DNA from: Vairimorpha ceranae
Lineage: Eukaryota > Microsporidia > Nosematidae
Assembly: GCF_000988165.1 (NCBI RefSeq)
Contig: NW_020169305.1
Span: forward strand, 27,784 to 91,783
DNA length: 64,000 bases
Reading direction: 5' to 3'
Part shown: piece after piece, positions 18,913-28,170 of the stretch
How the letters are laid out: each line of letters begins with the position of its first letter
Position numbering within the stretch: the first letter of the stretch is position 1
Notes under the pieces: model-generated
What the model was told of the DNA's origin: nothing
Databases searched by the model: none
Seen by the model: only the letters and a program-made list of their open reading frames with translations
Translations under genes and position numbers: made by a program

Positions 18913-21339
18913 TTACTTAATATCGATTATATTATAAAACTCTACTTTCTTATTTTTATGCCACCAATAAACTTTTTTACTTTTTAAGAATATCCCACTA
19001 ATTCCTTTACTTACACACCACATTTCTAAATTTTTAATAACTTTTATAAAAATGTCTGATCCTTCTAAATGCATAATTCTAGATTTTTTATATTTTGTAC
19101 TTTCAAAATATAACATTTTTGTTAATATTCCCATAAAATTACGACCAATAATAATTTCATGTACTGGAAATAACGTGTAAGTGTATTTCTTACCTTCAAG
19201 ATACATACATAATTCTTTCTTATAAAAAGATAATTCTATGTAGTAAATATTATTATTAATATTTATATTTTTATATATTCTTGTATTTATATTCTTTATT
19301 TCTGTGTACATTATTCCATCCTTTACTCCCACTGTAAATGTCTTATCTTTATTACACAATTGTACTAACACTTGATGTCCTTTATTAATGTACTGTGTAA
19401 AAGATACATTTAAAGTAAAAGAAGATGTTTCATTAATAAATTGTATATATGACTTATTAAAGTATAATCCATCAGGGAGTGTTTTATAATTTTTTATAAT
19501 ATTGTATTTTACTGCACTACCCCAATAATCCTTAGGAATATTATTTATACTTTGTACTTTAAGTATAGGTAATAATTTACATATCTTAATGTATAAAGTA
19601 TTGTATTTTATATATTTATTAAAATATCTAGTAAATATCTTCTTATTTAAAAAGTATAATCTATAAATGTATTTCTTAGGAATATTTGTAGTGTTAGATA
19701 CAAAAAGTAACTTTAAGATTAATTTATATTTCTTAATTAAACATTTAGAAGTATTTTCTATGCGTATAATTGAATGCATTTCAGTGTATGAATTATCCAT
19801 TGTATTACTTAATTTATTATTTTCTATTAATTTACTATTATCTATATTATTATTTTCTATTGATTTACTATTATCTATATTATTATTTTCTATTGATTTA
19901 TTATTATTTTCTATTGATTTACTATTATCTATTAATTTACTATTATCTATTAATTTATTATTATCTGTTTTATGTCTATCTACTTTATCTTTACATTTAT
20001 CCCTAAATTTATTCATTAATTTATCACTATATCCTTTACCTTTATAACTATATCCTTTATCTTTATCACCATATCCTTTATTTATTAAATACATTTCATT
20101 TATAAATCCTTCAATAATCTTCAATATTCTATCAAAAAATAGTGTATATATAATATCATAATATTTATAAATATATATTATCTTTTTAATATCTGTAATA
20201 TATTTACTTATATACTTCATATTATATATTCCAAGTCTTTTAATAAAATACTTAAATATTTTATAATCTTCTAAAAGTCTTACTACATTGCTATTATACA
20301 TTATTTCTAATAAAATATGTATATTACATATTTTTATTAATTTATAATTAACTCTAAAAATATCTATTACTGTTTTATCTACTACTTTTATATTATTAAT
20401 AAAGTGTCTATTAAATGACTGTTTATCAATTATTATTAGATTTTTAATTAATTTAATGTACATTAAATAATCCTTCTTAATAATATAATCACAGATTAAT
20501 ATTGTATATTCTTTTGTATCCTGTGTGTGTGATTTACTAATAAGATTATTCATTTGTTTAGAATGTTTATAAATATAATCTATAAATCTATAATTAATAA
20601 TATTAGATCTTAATCTTTCTAATATATTTATATTTTTAATATATCTAAGTTCTGTAAAAGGGAAATCTTTAATATTCTTAATACCAAGAATATTCCAAGA
20701 TACACTCTTGGGTGATTTATTAACCCAGTTAATAATTGTAGTAGAATCATAAAGAAGGGTGTAGTGAATAAAATAAAATATATCATAGAAAGGTAAAGAG
20801 ATGTTAACTTTAAGTAAACATCCTACAATAAATATCCTAATATATTTTAAATGATCATCTATACTATTTTTATAAAAATTATTAATAAGCAGTGATAAAG
20901 AATTTATATTGTAAATTTCTACTGAATGAAAATTTGATATCTTAAATCTGTGCTTTTCATGAATGCGCGCTTTTTGTAAAAAATACGAAAAATTAAATTT
21001 TACGCTTTTTAAATATAAAATACACAGAGTGTCTAATATCTGTGTATCTATAAAAGAATAATTAGTATTAGTTTCTAATACACAAGATAATACTTCATCT
21101 ATAATATTAAATTCTGTACTAGTACAATTATTAATTGTATTTATTAATCTTTTAGTACAATTTAATAATAAATCTCTAATCACACTATCCTCTGTATCAG
21201 TGTGTATAAGTAACTTAAGATTAGTAAAAAGACTATTCTTATCAATTGTACTTTGATTAATATTTCTATTTATTACAGAAATAATATTTTTAGTGTCTAC
21301 AGTTAATATAGGATCTTTACTTGGAATAAGCTCTTTCAT
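18913..21339 (-). CDS. Large protein of unknown function with Asn/Ser repeat and possible beta-sandwich end (808 aa)
   Basis: No firm family is recognised. Residues 1-430 look helical and Ile/Lys/Asn-rich. Residues about 430-525 are low complexity: tandem GYGDKDKGYSYKGKG-like units, then repeated (D/E)NSKSIENNN units, also visible as a minisatellite at about 19800-19970. Residues about 630-770 alternate short hydrophobic strands (FTLNVSF, KTFTVGVKDG, YYIELSFYKKELCMYLEGK, HEIIIGRNFMGIL), which resembles a concanavalin-A-like beta-sandwich. That fold assignment is a guess. No signal peptide or TM segment is present, and no CCC motif precedes the ATG. Confidence 0.75.
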   Translation of the reverse strand: MKELIPSKDPILTVDTKNIISVINRNINQSTIDKNSLFTNLKLLIHTDTEDSVIRDLLLNCTKRLINTINNCTSTEFNIIDEVLSCVLETNTNYSFIDTQILDTLCILYLKSVKFNFSYFLQKARIHEKHRFKISNFHSVEIYNINSLSLLINNFYKNSIDDHLKYIRIFIVGCLLKVNISLPFYDIFYFIHYTLLYDSTTIINWVNKSPKSVSWNILGIKNIKDFPFTELRYIKNINILERLRSNIINYRFIDYIYKHSKQMNNLISKSHTQDTKEYTILICDYIIKKDYLMYIKLIKNLIIIDKQSFNRHFINNIKVVDKTVIDIFRVNYKLIKICNIHILLEIMYNSNVVRLLEDYKIFKYFIKRLGIYNMKYISKYITDIKKIIYIYKYYDIIYTLFFDRILKIIEGFINEMYLINKGYGDKDKGYSYKGKGYSDKLMNKFRDKCKDKVDRHKTDNNKLIDNSKLIDNSKSIENNNKSIENNNIDNSKSIENNNIDNSKLIENNKLSNTMDNSYTEMHSIIRIENTSKCLIKKYKLILKLLFVSNTTNIPKKYIYRLYFLNKKIFTRYFNKYIKYNTLYIKICKLLPILKVQSINNIPKDYWGSAVKYNIIKNYKTLPDGLYFNKSYIQFINETSSFTLNVSFTQYINKGHQVLVQLCNKDKTFTVGVKDGIMYTEIKNINTRIYKNININNNIYYIELSFYKKELCMYLEGKKYTYTLFPVHEIIIGRNFMGILTKMLYFESTKYKKSRIMHLEGSDIFIKVIKNLEMWCVSKGISGIFLKSKKVYWWHKNKKVEFYNIIDIK
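19800..19970 (-). repeat. In-frame minisatellite encoding SIENNN-type repeats
   Basis: Repeated TATTATTTTCTATTGATTTA units on the plus strand encode Asn/Ser/Ile/Glu repeats in the 808-aa protein. The repeat keeps the reading frame open, consistent with slippage in multiples of three. Confidence 0.8.
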
Positions 21340-21879
21340 TGTTTATGCAAATAAAAAGTTTTAAATAATTTGAAACTTAAAATTTAATGTTGTAAATAAA
21401 GAAAATATATTATAGTCTTTTTTAAGTTAATTTATTTATTGTAGTTATAATCTTTGTATTGTATAATTTTTGTATTTAATCTTGTGTTGTATAATCTTTG
21501 TGTTGTATTATCTTTGTATTTAATCTTGTGTTTTATGGACCTTTGAAAATTCTATATATTTTATGATCTTTGAAAATTCTTTATATTTTATGATCTTTCT
21601 ATAATATAATCTTCGTATACTCTTTGTATAATCCTATGTATTGTAAATAAAATAATGCTTTTGAGTTCCTTTTTATCTTTCAATCTTAAAAAATTAGACA
21701 GTTCATTTAAAACACATAAATTTTTTATTAATTGCTTTGTTATAAAAATAACCATCCTTATTAAAATAAATTAGCAATAAAAATTCTTTCTAAACAATAT
21801 AAGTATTAGTAAAGACAGATTCTCTCATTTTAAAAACTGTTACTTCTCTGTAATCAAAAAATAAAATTTTTACCCTTAA
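21340..21879. other. Divergent intergenic region with imperfect repeats
   Basis: Between the 808-aa gene (minus) and HisRS (plus). It holds imperfect tandem repeats (21465-21640) built from TTGTATAATCTTTGTATT and TTTATGATCTTTGAAAATTC. No gene is visible. Confidence 0.65.
21465..21640 (+). repeat. Imperfect tandem repeat array
   Basis: Two related unit types alternate: TGTATTTAATCTTGTGTTGTATAA-like units and a duplicated ATTTTATGATCTTTGAAAAT unit. The units are imperfect, giving a degenerate array. Confidence 0.65.
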
Positions 21880-23172
21880 ATGTCACTTAAAACCCCTAAA
21901 GGAACCACTGATTTAAACCCTGATGACGCACTAGTGTACGAAGATTTAATTGATAGAACAAAAAATATTTTTAAATTACACGGTGCAGTGCCTATTGATA
22001 CACCAGTTTTCGAATTAAAATCAATTTTACTAAATAAATATGGCGAAGATACTAAACTTATTTACGACTTGAAAAATAATGGTGGTGAGGAATGTGCACT
22101 GCGATACGATCTAACTGTCCCTTTTTCGCGGTATATGTCAATGAACAAGCTAAAAAAAATAAAAAGATACCAGATTGGAAAAGTGTACCGGAGAGATCAA
22201 CCAAGTGTGGTACAGGGGAGGTGGCGCGAATTTTTACAAGCGGATTTTGATATCGCGGGTGAAAGTCTTCCGATGATGGCGGATTCTGAACTTGTATGTT
22301 GTATGAACAGACTACTAAAAACGTATAATATTGGAGATTTCGTAATACGCGTAAGTGATAAACGTATTTTATACGGTATTTTTGAGGTGTGTGAAATACC
22401 TAATAATCTTTTTGCAACTGTATCTTCTAGTATTGATAAATTAGATAAAATGGCTGTAAATGATATTAATAAAGAACTTAAATTAAAAGGATTAACAGAT
22501 AAACAAATTATTAATCTTAATATCTACATTCAAAAATCGGGAACTGTGGACGTGTTAGATTTTTTGAGAGAAAACGATGTGTATAAAAAGTGTAGTGAAG
22601 CGGTTGATGATTTATGTAAATTATATGAATACTGCAAGATAATGAAGTGTTCTGACCACCTTATTATTGACTTAAGCTTAGCACGAGGACTGGATTACTA
22701 TACTGGAATGATTATAGAAGGTAAATATTTAAATAAAAATATTGGCTCTGTAGCGGGTGGAGGTAGGTACGATAATTTAATTGGATCTCTTGAAAATTCT
22801 TCGTATACAAACACATATAACGTTCCATGTGCTGGGTTTTCTATTGGTTTATCAAGGATTTTTAGTTGTATACAAAAGCCTAAAGTTAATACAAATGTAA
22901 AGGTCTTTATTAGTGCGTCGGGTAAATTATTTTTAGAAGAAAGATTAAAAATTCAGAGTATTCTTTGGGAAGCGAACATCAGCCTCGAGACATTTTACAA
23001 TAAACGAAATAATCCAGGAGAACACAAAAAATATTGTGTTAAACATGGAATAAAATATCTAATAGTTGTCAAAGAAGAACAATATAATAAAGGGTTTGTT
23101 ACAGTAATTGAAGTTAATACTAACCTGGAAAATGTTATTATGATTGATAATCTACCTTCACATTTACAATAA
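21880..23172 (+). CDS. Histidyl-tRNA synthetase
   Basis: Class II synthetase charging tRNA-His in the cytosol. Visible signatures: motif 1 region (AVPIDTPVFE, 36-45), RYDLTVPF (75-82), motif 2 YQIGKVYRRDQPSVVQGRWRE (97-117) with the catalytic arginines, HisA motif LARGLDYYTG (267-276), GGGRYDNL (293-300) and motif 3 AGFSIGLSRI (318-327). A C-terminal anticodon-binding domain follows. At 430 aa it has the compact bacterial-size length, with no N-terminal WHEP domain. The start is supported by TACCCTTAAATG and by the TPKGTTDL N-terminus. Confidence 0.97.
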   Translation: MSLKTPKGTTDLNPDDALVYEDLIDRTKNIFKLHGAVPIDTPVFELKSILLNKYGEDTKLIYDLKNNGGEECALRYDLTVPFSRYMSMNKLKKIKRYQIGKVYRRDQPSVVQGRWREFLQADFDIAGESLPMMADSELVCCMNRLLKTYNIGDFVIRVSDKRILYGIFEVCEIPNNLFATVSSSIDKLDKMAVNDINKELKLKGLTDKQIINLNIYIQKSGTVDVLDFLRENDVYKKCSEAVDDLCKLYEYCKIMKCSDHLIIDLSLARGLDYYTGMIIEGKYLNKNIGSVAGGGRYDNLIGSLENSSYTNTYNVPCAGFSIGLSRIFSCIQKPKVNTNVKVFISASGKLFLEERLKIQSILWEANISLETFYNKRNNPGEHKKYCVKHGIKYLIVVKEEQYNKGFVTVIEVNTNLENVIMIDNLPSHLQ

Positions 23173-23569
23173 ATATTTTTTATTAAAACAGTGTTATATT
23201 AAACTTTTTTAAAATTAGATAAATTAAAAATTTATAATAAAAAGAAGAATGGTACTTATTGTTCGATTTAAATATATTCATCATAATAAAAATATATTTT
23301 ATAGTATAAAAATAAGGAGTAACTATATCTAAGAAATATATTTGTTTTGGGTATAAACGCCTTAAAACTTTTATTTTTAAAATAAACTTTTAAAGTAAAA
23401 ATTTTTACGAAGTAAATGATATTACAAAAAAATAAAATGCATTTGTACGGGATAAATATTCATTTTCTATCAAACAAAAATTTATATTAGATTTTAAGTA
23501 AATTAAACACTAATGTTTGTTTTTTTATCTGTACATCTTTTACAATATTTGTGAATGCTATGTGTAGGA

Positions 23570-23669
23570 AGTAAAGATGTAGACATGTCAATCAGCAGTA
23601 TTGGGTTGATGGCTTTGACATATCTGTTATATAAATAATAATTATTGAATAAACCCATGTTTTGTATCA
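23570..23669 (+). repeat. Dispersed hairpin repeat B, copy B1
   Basis: About 100 bp, nearly identical over most of its length to 25067-25165 and, inverted, to 2299-2376. Conserved parts: AGTAAAGATGTAGACA, the hairpin at 23591-23610, GATGGCTTTGACAT, the AT run AAATAATAATTATTGAATAAA and CATGTTTTGTAT. It has no coding capacity. A short non-coding RNA gene or a miniature mobile element are both possible. Confidence 0.85.
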
Positions 23670-23807
23670 ACAATATGAAATCTTAAGATGCGTAAACTGT
23701 TAAATTTACAGTAAAAAAGTTATCAAAAAAAAAGATTTTTTTTTATGAATTTTGAATGAAGATTTCGTAAAAAAAATTTTTAATAACACGTTAAATATTA
23801 AAAACAC

Positions 23808-23834
23808 CCTGCGCAGGACACAACCTCTCAGGTT
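23808..23834 (+). other. GC-rich double hairpin island
   Basis: CCTGCGCAGG (23808-23817) is a perfect 10-bp palindrome. AACCT-CTC-AGGTT (23822-23834) is a 5-bp stem with a 3-nt loop. Together they stand out sharply in AT-rich DNA about 100 bp past the stop codon of the minus-strand gene at 23936. They could be a transcript-end structure or part of a small RNA. Confidence 0.4.
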
Positions 23835-23935
23835 AACATCTAAATACTTTACATAAGCACAACAGAATTATCTTAAAAAAGCCCTGTATATATAAAATTA
23901 TTAGTATTACCAAAAAATTATATTTACATTGAATA

Positions 23936-24631
23936 TCAAATCGCAAACTTAACCCCCGAGGTTCTCATATTTACTACGGTATCTTCTGCCCACTTAAATT
24001 TTAAACAAATGCTCTGATATAACATCTGTGGCACTAAACTAGAATTTAAATTATCACCTAGAAAAATATAAGGTTCTATGTACAATCCTGCTTGTAAATT
24101 GTAAATTAAGTAATTATCTTTCTGATGCAATGTTAATTTCGTTTTTTCACTAGCAAAAAATATAAGGTCTAGTGCATCAGCAGAAACCACGCGCTCAAAA
24201 TTCCTACAAATAATTTCTATATTTTTATCGTTAGGGTTCTTTATTTGAAACTTATGTTTTATGTTAGAACTACTTAAAGGAAAATCAATATAAGTTGTTT
24301 TGTCAAATTTAGCAATTATACTTATTGAATTTTGTTCTTCAAATTGTTTAATCAGAACTACTGAATTTTTTTGAATGGCCTTGATTTTACATTTAGAGAA
24401 CATATTAATTGCCAGACAAAACATTGATGGATGGTGTATTATCCGTGTTTTTTTATTAATATCGAAATTAATATTAATTTGGTCGCATCTTTGGATTTCA
24501 GTAGCAATTTTATCAGTTTTAGAAAAAATATAAGTAAAGCCATCCGGATTTATTATCTTTAAACTGTAAGAGCTTCCTACAACTTCTAAAAGTATGGTAA
24601 ATAATACAAAATAAAATTTCAAAATTGACAT
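23936..24631 (-). CDS. Secreted protein of unknown function (231 aa)
   Basis: The signal peptide is at residues 1-20 (LKFYFVLFTILLEVVGSS). The mature part is beta-rich in pattern with cysteines near 49, 72, 80, 140 and 207 that could form disulfides. No TM segment follows the signal. There is no recognised domain. Unlike the other secreted genes here, it has a housekeeping-type CCC start signal (GCCCTATAATATG). It is bracketed by direct copies of dispersed repeat B, 266 bp and 435 bp from its two ends, and lies between HisRS and Argonaute. It could be a spore-wall or ER-lumen protein. Confidence 0.75.
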   Translation of the reverse strand: MSILKFYFVLFTILLEVVGSSYSLKIINPDGFTYIFSKTDKIATEIQRCDQININFDINKKTRIIHHPSMFCLAINMFSKCKIKAIQKNSVVLIKQFEEQNSISIIAKFDKTTYIDFPLSSSNIKHKFQIKNPNDKNIEIICRNFERVVSADALDLIFFASEKTKLTLHQKDNYLIYNLQAGLYIEPYIFLGDNLNSSLVPQMLYQSICLKFKWAEDTVVNMRTSGVKFAI

Positions 24632-24648
24632 ATTATAGGGCGTAAATG

Positions 24649-24794
24649 TAAAATACTAAAATATTTTGAACATTTATCAAATCTTAAGAAATAGTATAAA
24701 AATCTTACAAATGTGATTAATATAAAATACTAAAATATTTTGAACATTTACCAAATCTTTAGAAATAGTATAAAAATCTTACAAATGTGATTAA
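24649..24794 (+). repeat. 74-bp direct tandem duplication
   Basis: Units 24649-24722 and 24723-24794 are almost identical (TAAAATACTAAAATATTTTG through ACAAATGTGATTAA), differing at a couple of bases. It is immediately upstream of the 231-aa secreted gene, so it duplicates likely promoter DNA. Confidence 0.9.
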
Positions 24795-25066
24795 TTGACA
24801 CATGGCATTTATGATTTTTGAAAAAAGTTTATAATAAAAGTATAAGTTAAGATTTTTAACCTTTGTCAGATTTTCTATGGTTATAAATTAAAAAAAATTA
24901 TTATTATTTTTTACAAATATTTTAGGAAAAAGATAAATCAAAAAAAGTAAAATAACTAATTTTTTTAAACAAGAATTAAATTTTATAAAGTTTATAGTAT
25001 TTTTTAATACCAATAAAATTTTATAAAAGAGAGTAATTAAATTTCTTATAATTTTCTTTTTAGGAC

Positions 25067-25165
25067 AGTAAAGATGTAGACACGCCAATCAGCAGTATTA
25101 AGTTGATGGCTTTGACATGTCTATTATTAAATAATAATTATTGAATAAACTCATGTTTTGTATTA
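25067..25165 (+). repeat. Dispersed hairpin repeat B, copy B2
   Basis: Direct copy of 23570-23669, 1.5 kb downstream. Its hairpin is at 25088-25107 (ATCAGC with GTTGAT, one G-U pair, loop AGTATTAA). It ends about 260 bp past the Argonaute stop codon. Confidence 0.85.
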
Positions 25166-25425
25166 ATATTCTTTCATTTTATTTTTTACACTAGTGTAAA
25201 AATAGTACAATGTGTAATCCACATTTTATTTATTAATATACATTAATAATATAGCTTTCATTTCTTTTGTATAAATAGATTTCTGTGAAAAAGTATTCAT
25301 TTTTTTATAAGGTAGCAATAAACAAATACTATTTTTATAATCTGTAAAGTTTAAATTTAAAAAATATTTTTTAAATACATTAATAATTTTTTAGATTATA
25401 AACCAACATAAAAATAAACTTTTAA

Positions 25426-27873
25426 TCAAACGTAGTAAAGTTTATCATCCAACGCAGGATTGTGCTGGACCATATTAACTTTATCAGAGCCATGCTCTTT
25501 CTCAAGATAAGCTTTTCCTCTGAAGGCAGCCAAATGCGCGTAATAAATCGGAGGTACTACAGAGACAGCTTTGGTCGCTCTCGCATAGTTATGGCAAATT
25601 CCGTAAACAAATTCATAAATCTGATCAGCACTATATTCAGATTCATTTAATAAAACTAAATACCTTACTGGTCTTGCTGTTCCTTGTAGGGCATGATGAG
25701 ATACTAAATAAAAATCAAATAAAATAGGATGCCCAATCTCTTCCACTACTGTACCAGGTGGGACATTTCCCCTATCGGCATTTTTAAAGTTGCTAGAAGG
25801 AGGAACATTAAATCTTATTGAATGTCTCTTCTGAGCTACAATAAAAGTAATTTTAGGACTATACTTTTGTTCAATCTTCTCACAACCTTGCTTAATAGCA
25901 TCAATTTCTTTTTGAAATATTTCTTGGAACATAGTGTCACCTACTCCATCCCTAAAGATAATAATTTGATCTGGCTTAGCCTTAGCTTTCGCATAAAAGG
26001 ATTTAAGCAGTACAATAATGTCATCCTTCAAATTTTCAACTATCTCATGTCTTCTGTCTTGCTGCTTAATAATAGTTTTAAAAGATGTAAGTTCATTATT
26101 CATTCCTCCAACAATAGCTACAACACTTGGACTGTTCAAATCACCAATACCAGGATGATTTACATCAATTCCTATCACCAAAGTAGCTTTTCCTTTCACT
26201 ACTGAAAATTCTTTATCAACCTTAAAGTTCACACCGCCCAATTTAGAATTAATTTTTAACAAAAGATTACCAGCAAATTGAGGATTGTCCAATCTGGAAA
26301 AATTCTTTTCTAATACACATTGAGTTACCATTCTTGATCTTGTCTCAGTTTTCCTCTTAATTTCTTCATATCTTGCTGTACTTTTATCAGGTAAAACTAC
26401 CAATGAAATTTCTGCTGCTGCTCCTGGCTTATTAGCTTCTTGAATAATCTCATCGACATTTCGAACACAAATTACTTGAGGATTCGTTTCAAATATCACA
26501 CCATATTTTCTAGCTGCATCAACAAATCCACCGAGAGATTTTCTGATGTTAAATTTTTGTGGATCGCTAAAAAAGAAAACATTACAATTCTTAATCTTAA
26601 CCGGATTAAGAGCAGATGCCTTAAACAAATTCCAACTACCTTTTATCACATCCTTTTTAGCAGATTCATCATTTCCCGCAAATTTAATTTTAGGAGTCTG
26701 TAATAACTTACCTTTACACTTCGCAAAGTTGGAATCAAAGACTACATTAAAAGAATCATTTTCCTTATTCTTCAAAATTGGTAAATCCCTAAGCTTATCC
26801 TGAATAATGCTAAACCTTTCAACTGGTGGTTTGGCAGCATATTTAATCAAAGTAGCTGTTTGTTGTTCATCCAACTTTTTAACATATCTCTGCCCAGCAT
26901 GAATGTTTAACACTTCAATGGGAAAATATAATTCCATTCCTCTTTTCTTAATTATAACAACAGGTAAATTCGGATACATAAGCGGCTTATAAGTATTCGC
27001 AAAATATTCTGCTACGGTATACGACTTACCATCCATTTCGAACCTACAACTGCTAGCAGGTTCTTTCAAAATTCCTGATGCTTTAAAACTAAGTTCATTT
27101 TGCTTTGGCCCACGGTGATTAGTTTTTACCTTAACATTTTTAATAAATTTCTCAAAATCATACCAAAATCTTTCTCCTAGATTTTCTCTTGATAAGTCTA
27201 CAGAATCATTCCTTCTCTTGTATTGAGTATTATCCCTTCTGTCAAATCTATGAGATTGCCTTTTAGATTCAGTGATAAGTGACACAATAACTTCTGTAAG
27301 TGGCATACTCTTGTAAAAACCTGAGAATGCCGTGTCAACATTTAAATAAAAACCACTAGAAGTAAGTTTGATGTTATGAGCAAGTCCAATCCTTAACTCA
27401 ATAACTGCACTTAATGCTCCATCTGACTTTTCATCAAACACTCTGTGCCTATCATTAATACTATTTAACTTCTGCCAATACCTTGTTACAACCTCCAAAC
27501 ACTGAATGTGCTGACTCATATCCATACCTTTCTTGAAATCATTCATGTCATAAGAATTTTTATAAACAATATCAATTGTAATAATCTTCTCCTTTCCTAA
27601 CTTCAATGTCTTGTTCTGAAAATGATTTGTAGATACAAGAGTGTTAACACCATCAAAAGCTATTTCAGGAAAATCCGCCTTATGCTCTGAATAAGCCCTC
27701 ATAAATGTTTCAAAAACAAACTTCCTATTAATTTCAGGTGTAAATCTTACATCATAATAATGTAGAGTAATCATCTTACCAGTATACTTAAACATGTTTG
27801 TTTCAAGGTCGATAGTCGTAGTCCCAATTTCCATAGATTTAGGTCTAACTGCTGGATAATTTTTATGCTCCAT
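25426..27873 (-). CDS. Argonaute, PAZ-PIWI, catalytically intact
   Basis: Central protein of RNA interference, holding a guide RNA and cleaving complementary transcripts. At 815 aa it is full length for eukaryotic Ago: N-domain and linker (about 1-250), PAZ (about 265-345, with KSYTVAEYF, PNLPVVIIKKRGMELYFPIEVL), linker and MID (about 350-530), PIWI (about 500-810). The slicer tetrad is complete at Ago2-like spacing: D570 (LVIGID), E610 (RRHEIVENL), D642 (IIFRDG) and H780 (YYAHLAAFR). Other family marks are HPGIGDLNSPSV, KRHSIRF, GNVPPGTVV, FDFYLVSHHALQGTARP and YGICHNYARAT. Start supported by AGCCCTTAATG. It is divergent from the 287-aa gene (297 bp). By eye the coding sequence is less AT-rich than its neighbours, perhaps from high expression or strong constraint. 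Confidence 0.97.
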   Translation of the reverse strand: MEHKNYPAVRPKSMEIGTTTIDLETNMFKYTGKMITLHYYDVRFTPEINRKFVFETFMRAYSEHKADFPEIAFDGVNTLVSTNHFQNKTLKLGKEKIITIDIVYKNSYDMNDFKKGMDMSQHIQCLEVVTRYWQKLNSINDRHRVFDEKSDGALSAVIELRIGLAHNIKLTSSGFYLNVDTAFSGFYKSMPLTEVIVSLITESKRQSHRFDRRDNTQYKRRNDSVDLSRENLGERFWYDFEKFIKNVKVKTNHRGPKQNELSFKASGILKEPASSCRFEMDGKSYTVAEYFANTYKPLMYPNLPVVIIKKRGMELYFPIEVLNIHAGQRYVKKLDEQQTATLIKYAAKPPVERFSIIQDKLRDLPILKNKENDSFNVVFDSNFAKCKGKLLQTPKIKFAGNDESAKKDVIKGSWNLFKASALNPVKIKNCNVFFFSDPQKFNIRKSLGGFVDAARKYGVIFETNPQVICVRNVDEIIQEANKPGAAAEISLVVLPDKSTARYEEIKRKTETRSRMVTQCVLEKNFSRLDNPQFAGNLLLKINSKLGGVNFKVDKEFSVVKGKATLVIGIDVNHPGIGDLNSPSVVAIVGGMNNELTSFKTIIKQQDRRHEIVENLKDDIIVLLKSFYAKAKAKPDQIIIFRDGVGDTMFQEIFQKEIDAIKQGCEKIEQKYSPKITFIVAQKRHSIRFNVPPSSNFKNADRGNVPPGTVVEEIGHPILFDFYLVSHHALQGTARPVRYLVLLNESEYSADQIYEFVYGICHNYARATKAVSVVPPIYYAHLAAFRGKAYLEKEHGSDKVNMVQHNPALDDKLYYV

Positions 27874-28170
27874 TAAGGGCTAATTTTTTTTTCTATTTAT
27901 ATTTTTTAAAAATACTCTGCATAAAAAGAAAACAAACAAAATGTAAAATATAAATAATTTAAAATTTTGCATAAATTTAATTAAATCGATAATAGCTAAA
28001 TTTATTTACTTTTGTAAAATAGATTGTATAAAATTTTCCCTAAAATTGATATCTTAGACATTTATAAATTAAATCAAAAATATTTAGTTAAATCATCAAA
28101 AGAAATTAACTTTTATATTTTGTCTAATAGATTTTTAAATTGTGATATTTAGAATTTATTTGTACCCTTA

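Larger units (their letters stand above)
23173..23935. other. Intergenic region with repeat B and hairpin island
   Basis: Contains dispersed repeat copy B1 (23570-23669) and a short GC-rich hairpin pair (23808-23834). No ORF is supportable. Confidence 0.7.
24632..25425. other. Intergenic region with 74-bp tandem duplication and repeat B
   Basis: Lies between the secreted-protein gene and the Argonaute stop codon. It includes the duplication at 24649-24794 and dispersed repeat B2 at 25067-25165. The minus ORF at 24888-25088 is low-complexity and unconvincing. Confidence 0.7.

Noticed and set aside
19667..20047. Leu/Ile/Tyr-rich plus-strand ORFs opposite the 808-aa gene
   Set aside because: They are antisense translations of the low-complexity repeat region, not membrane proteins.
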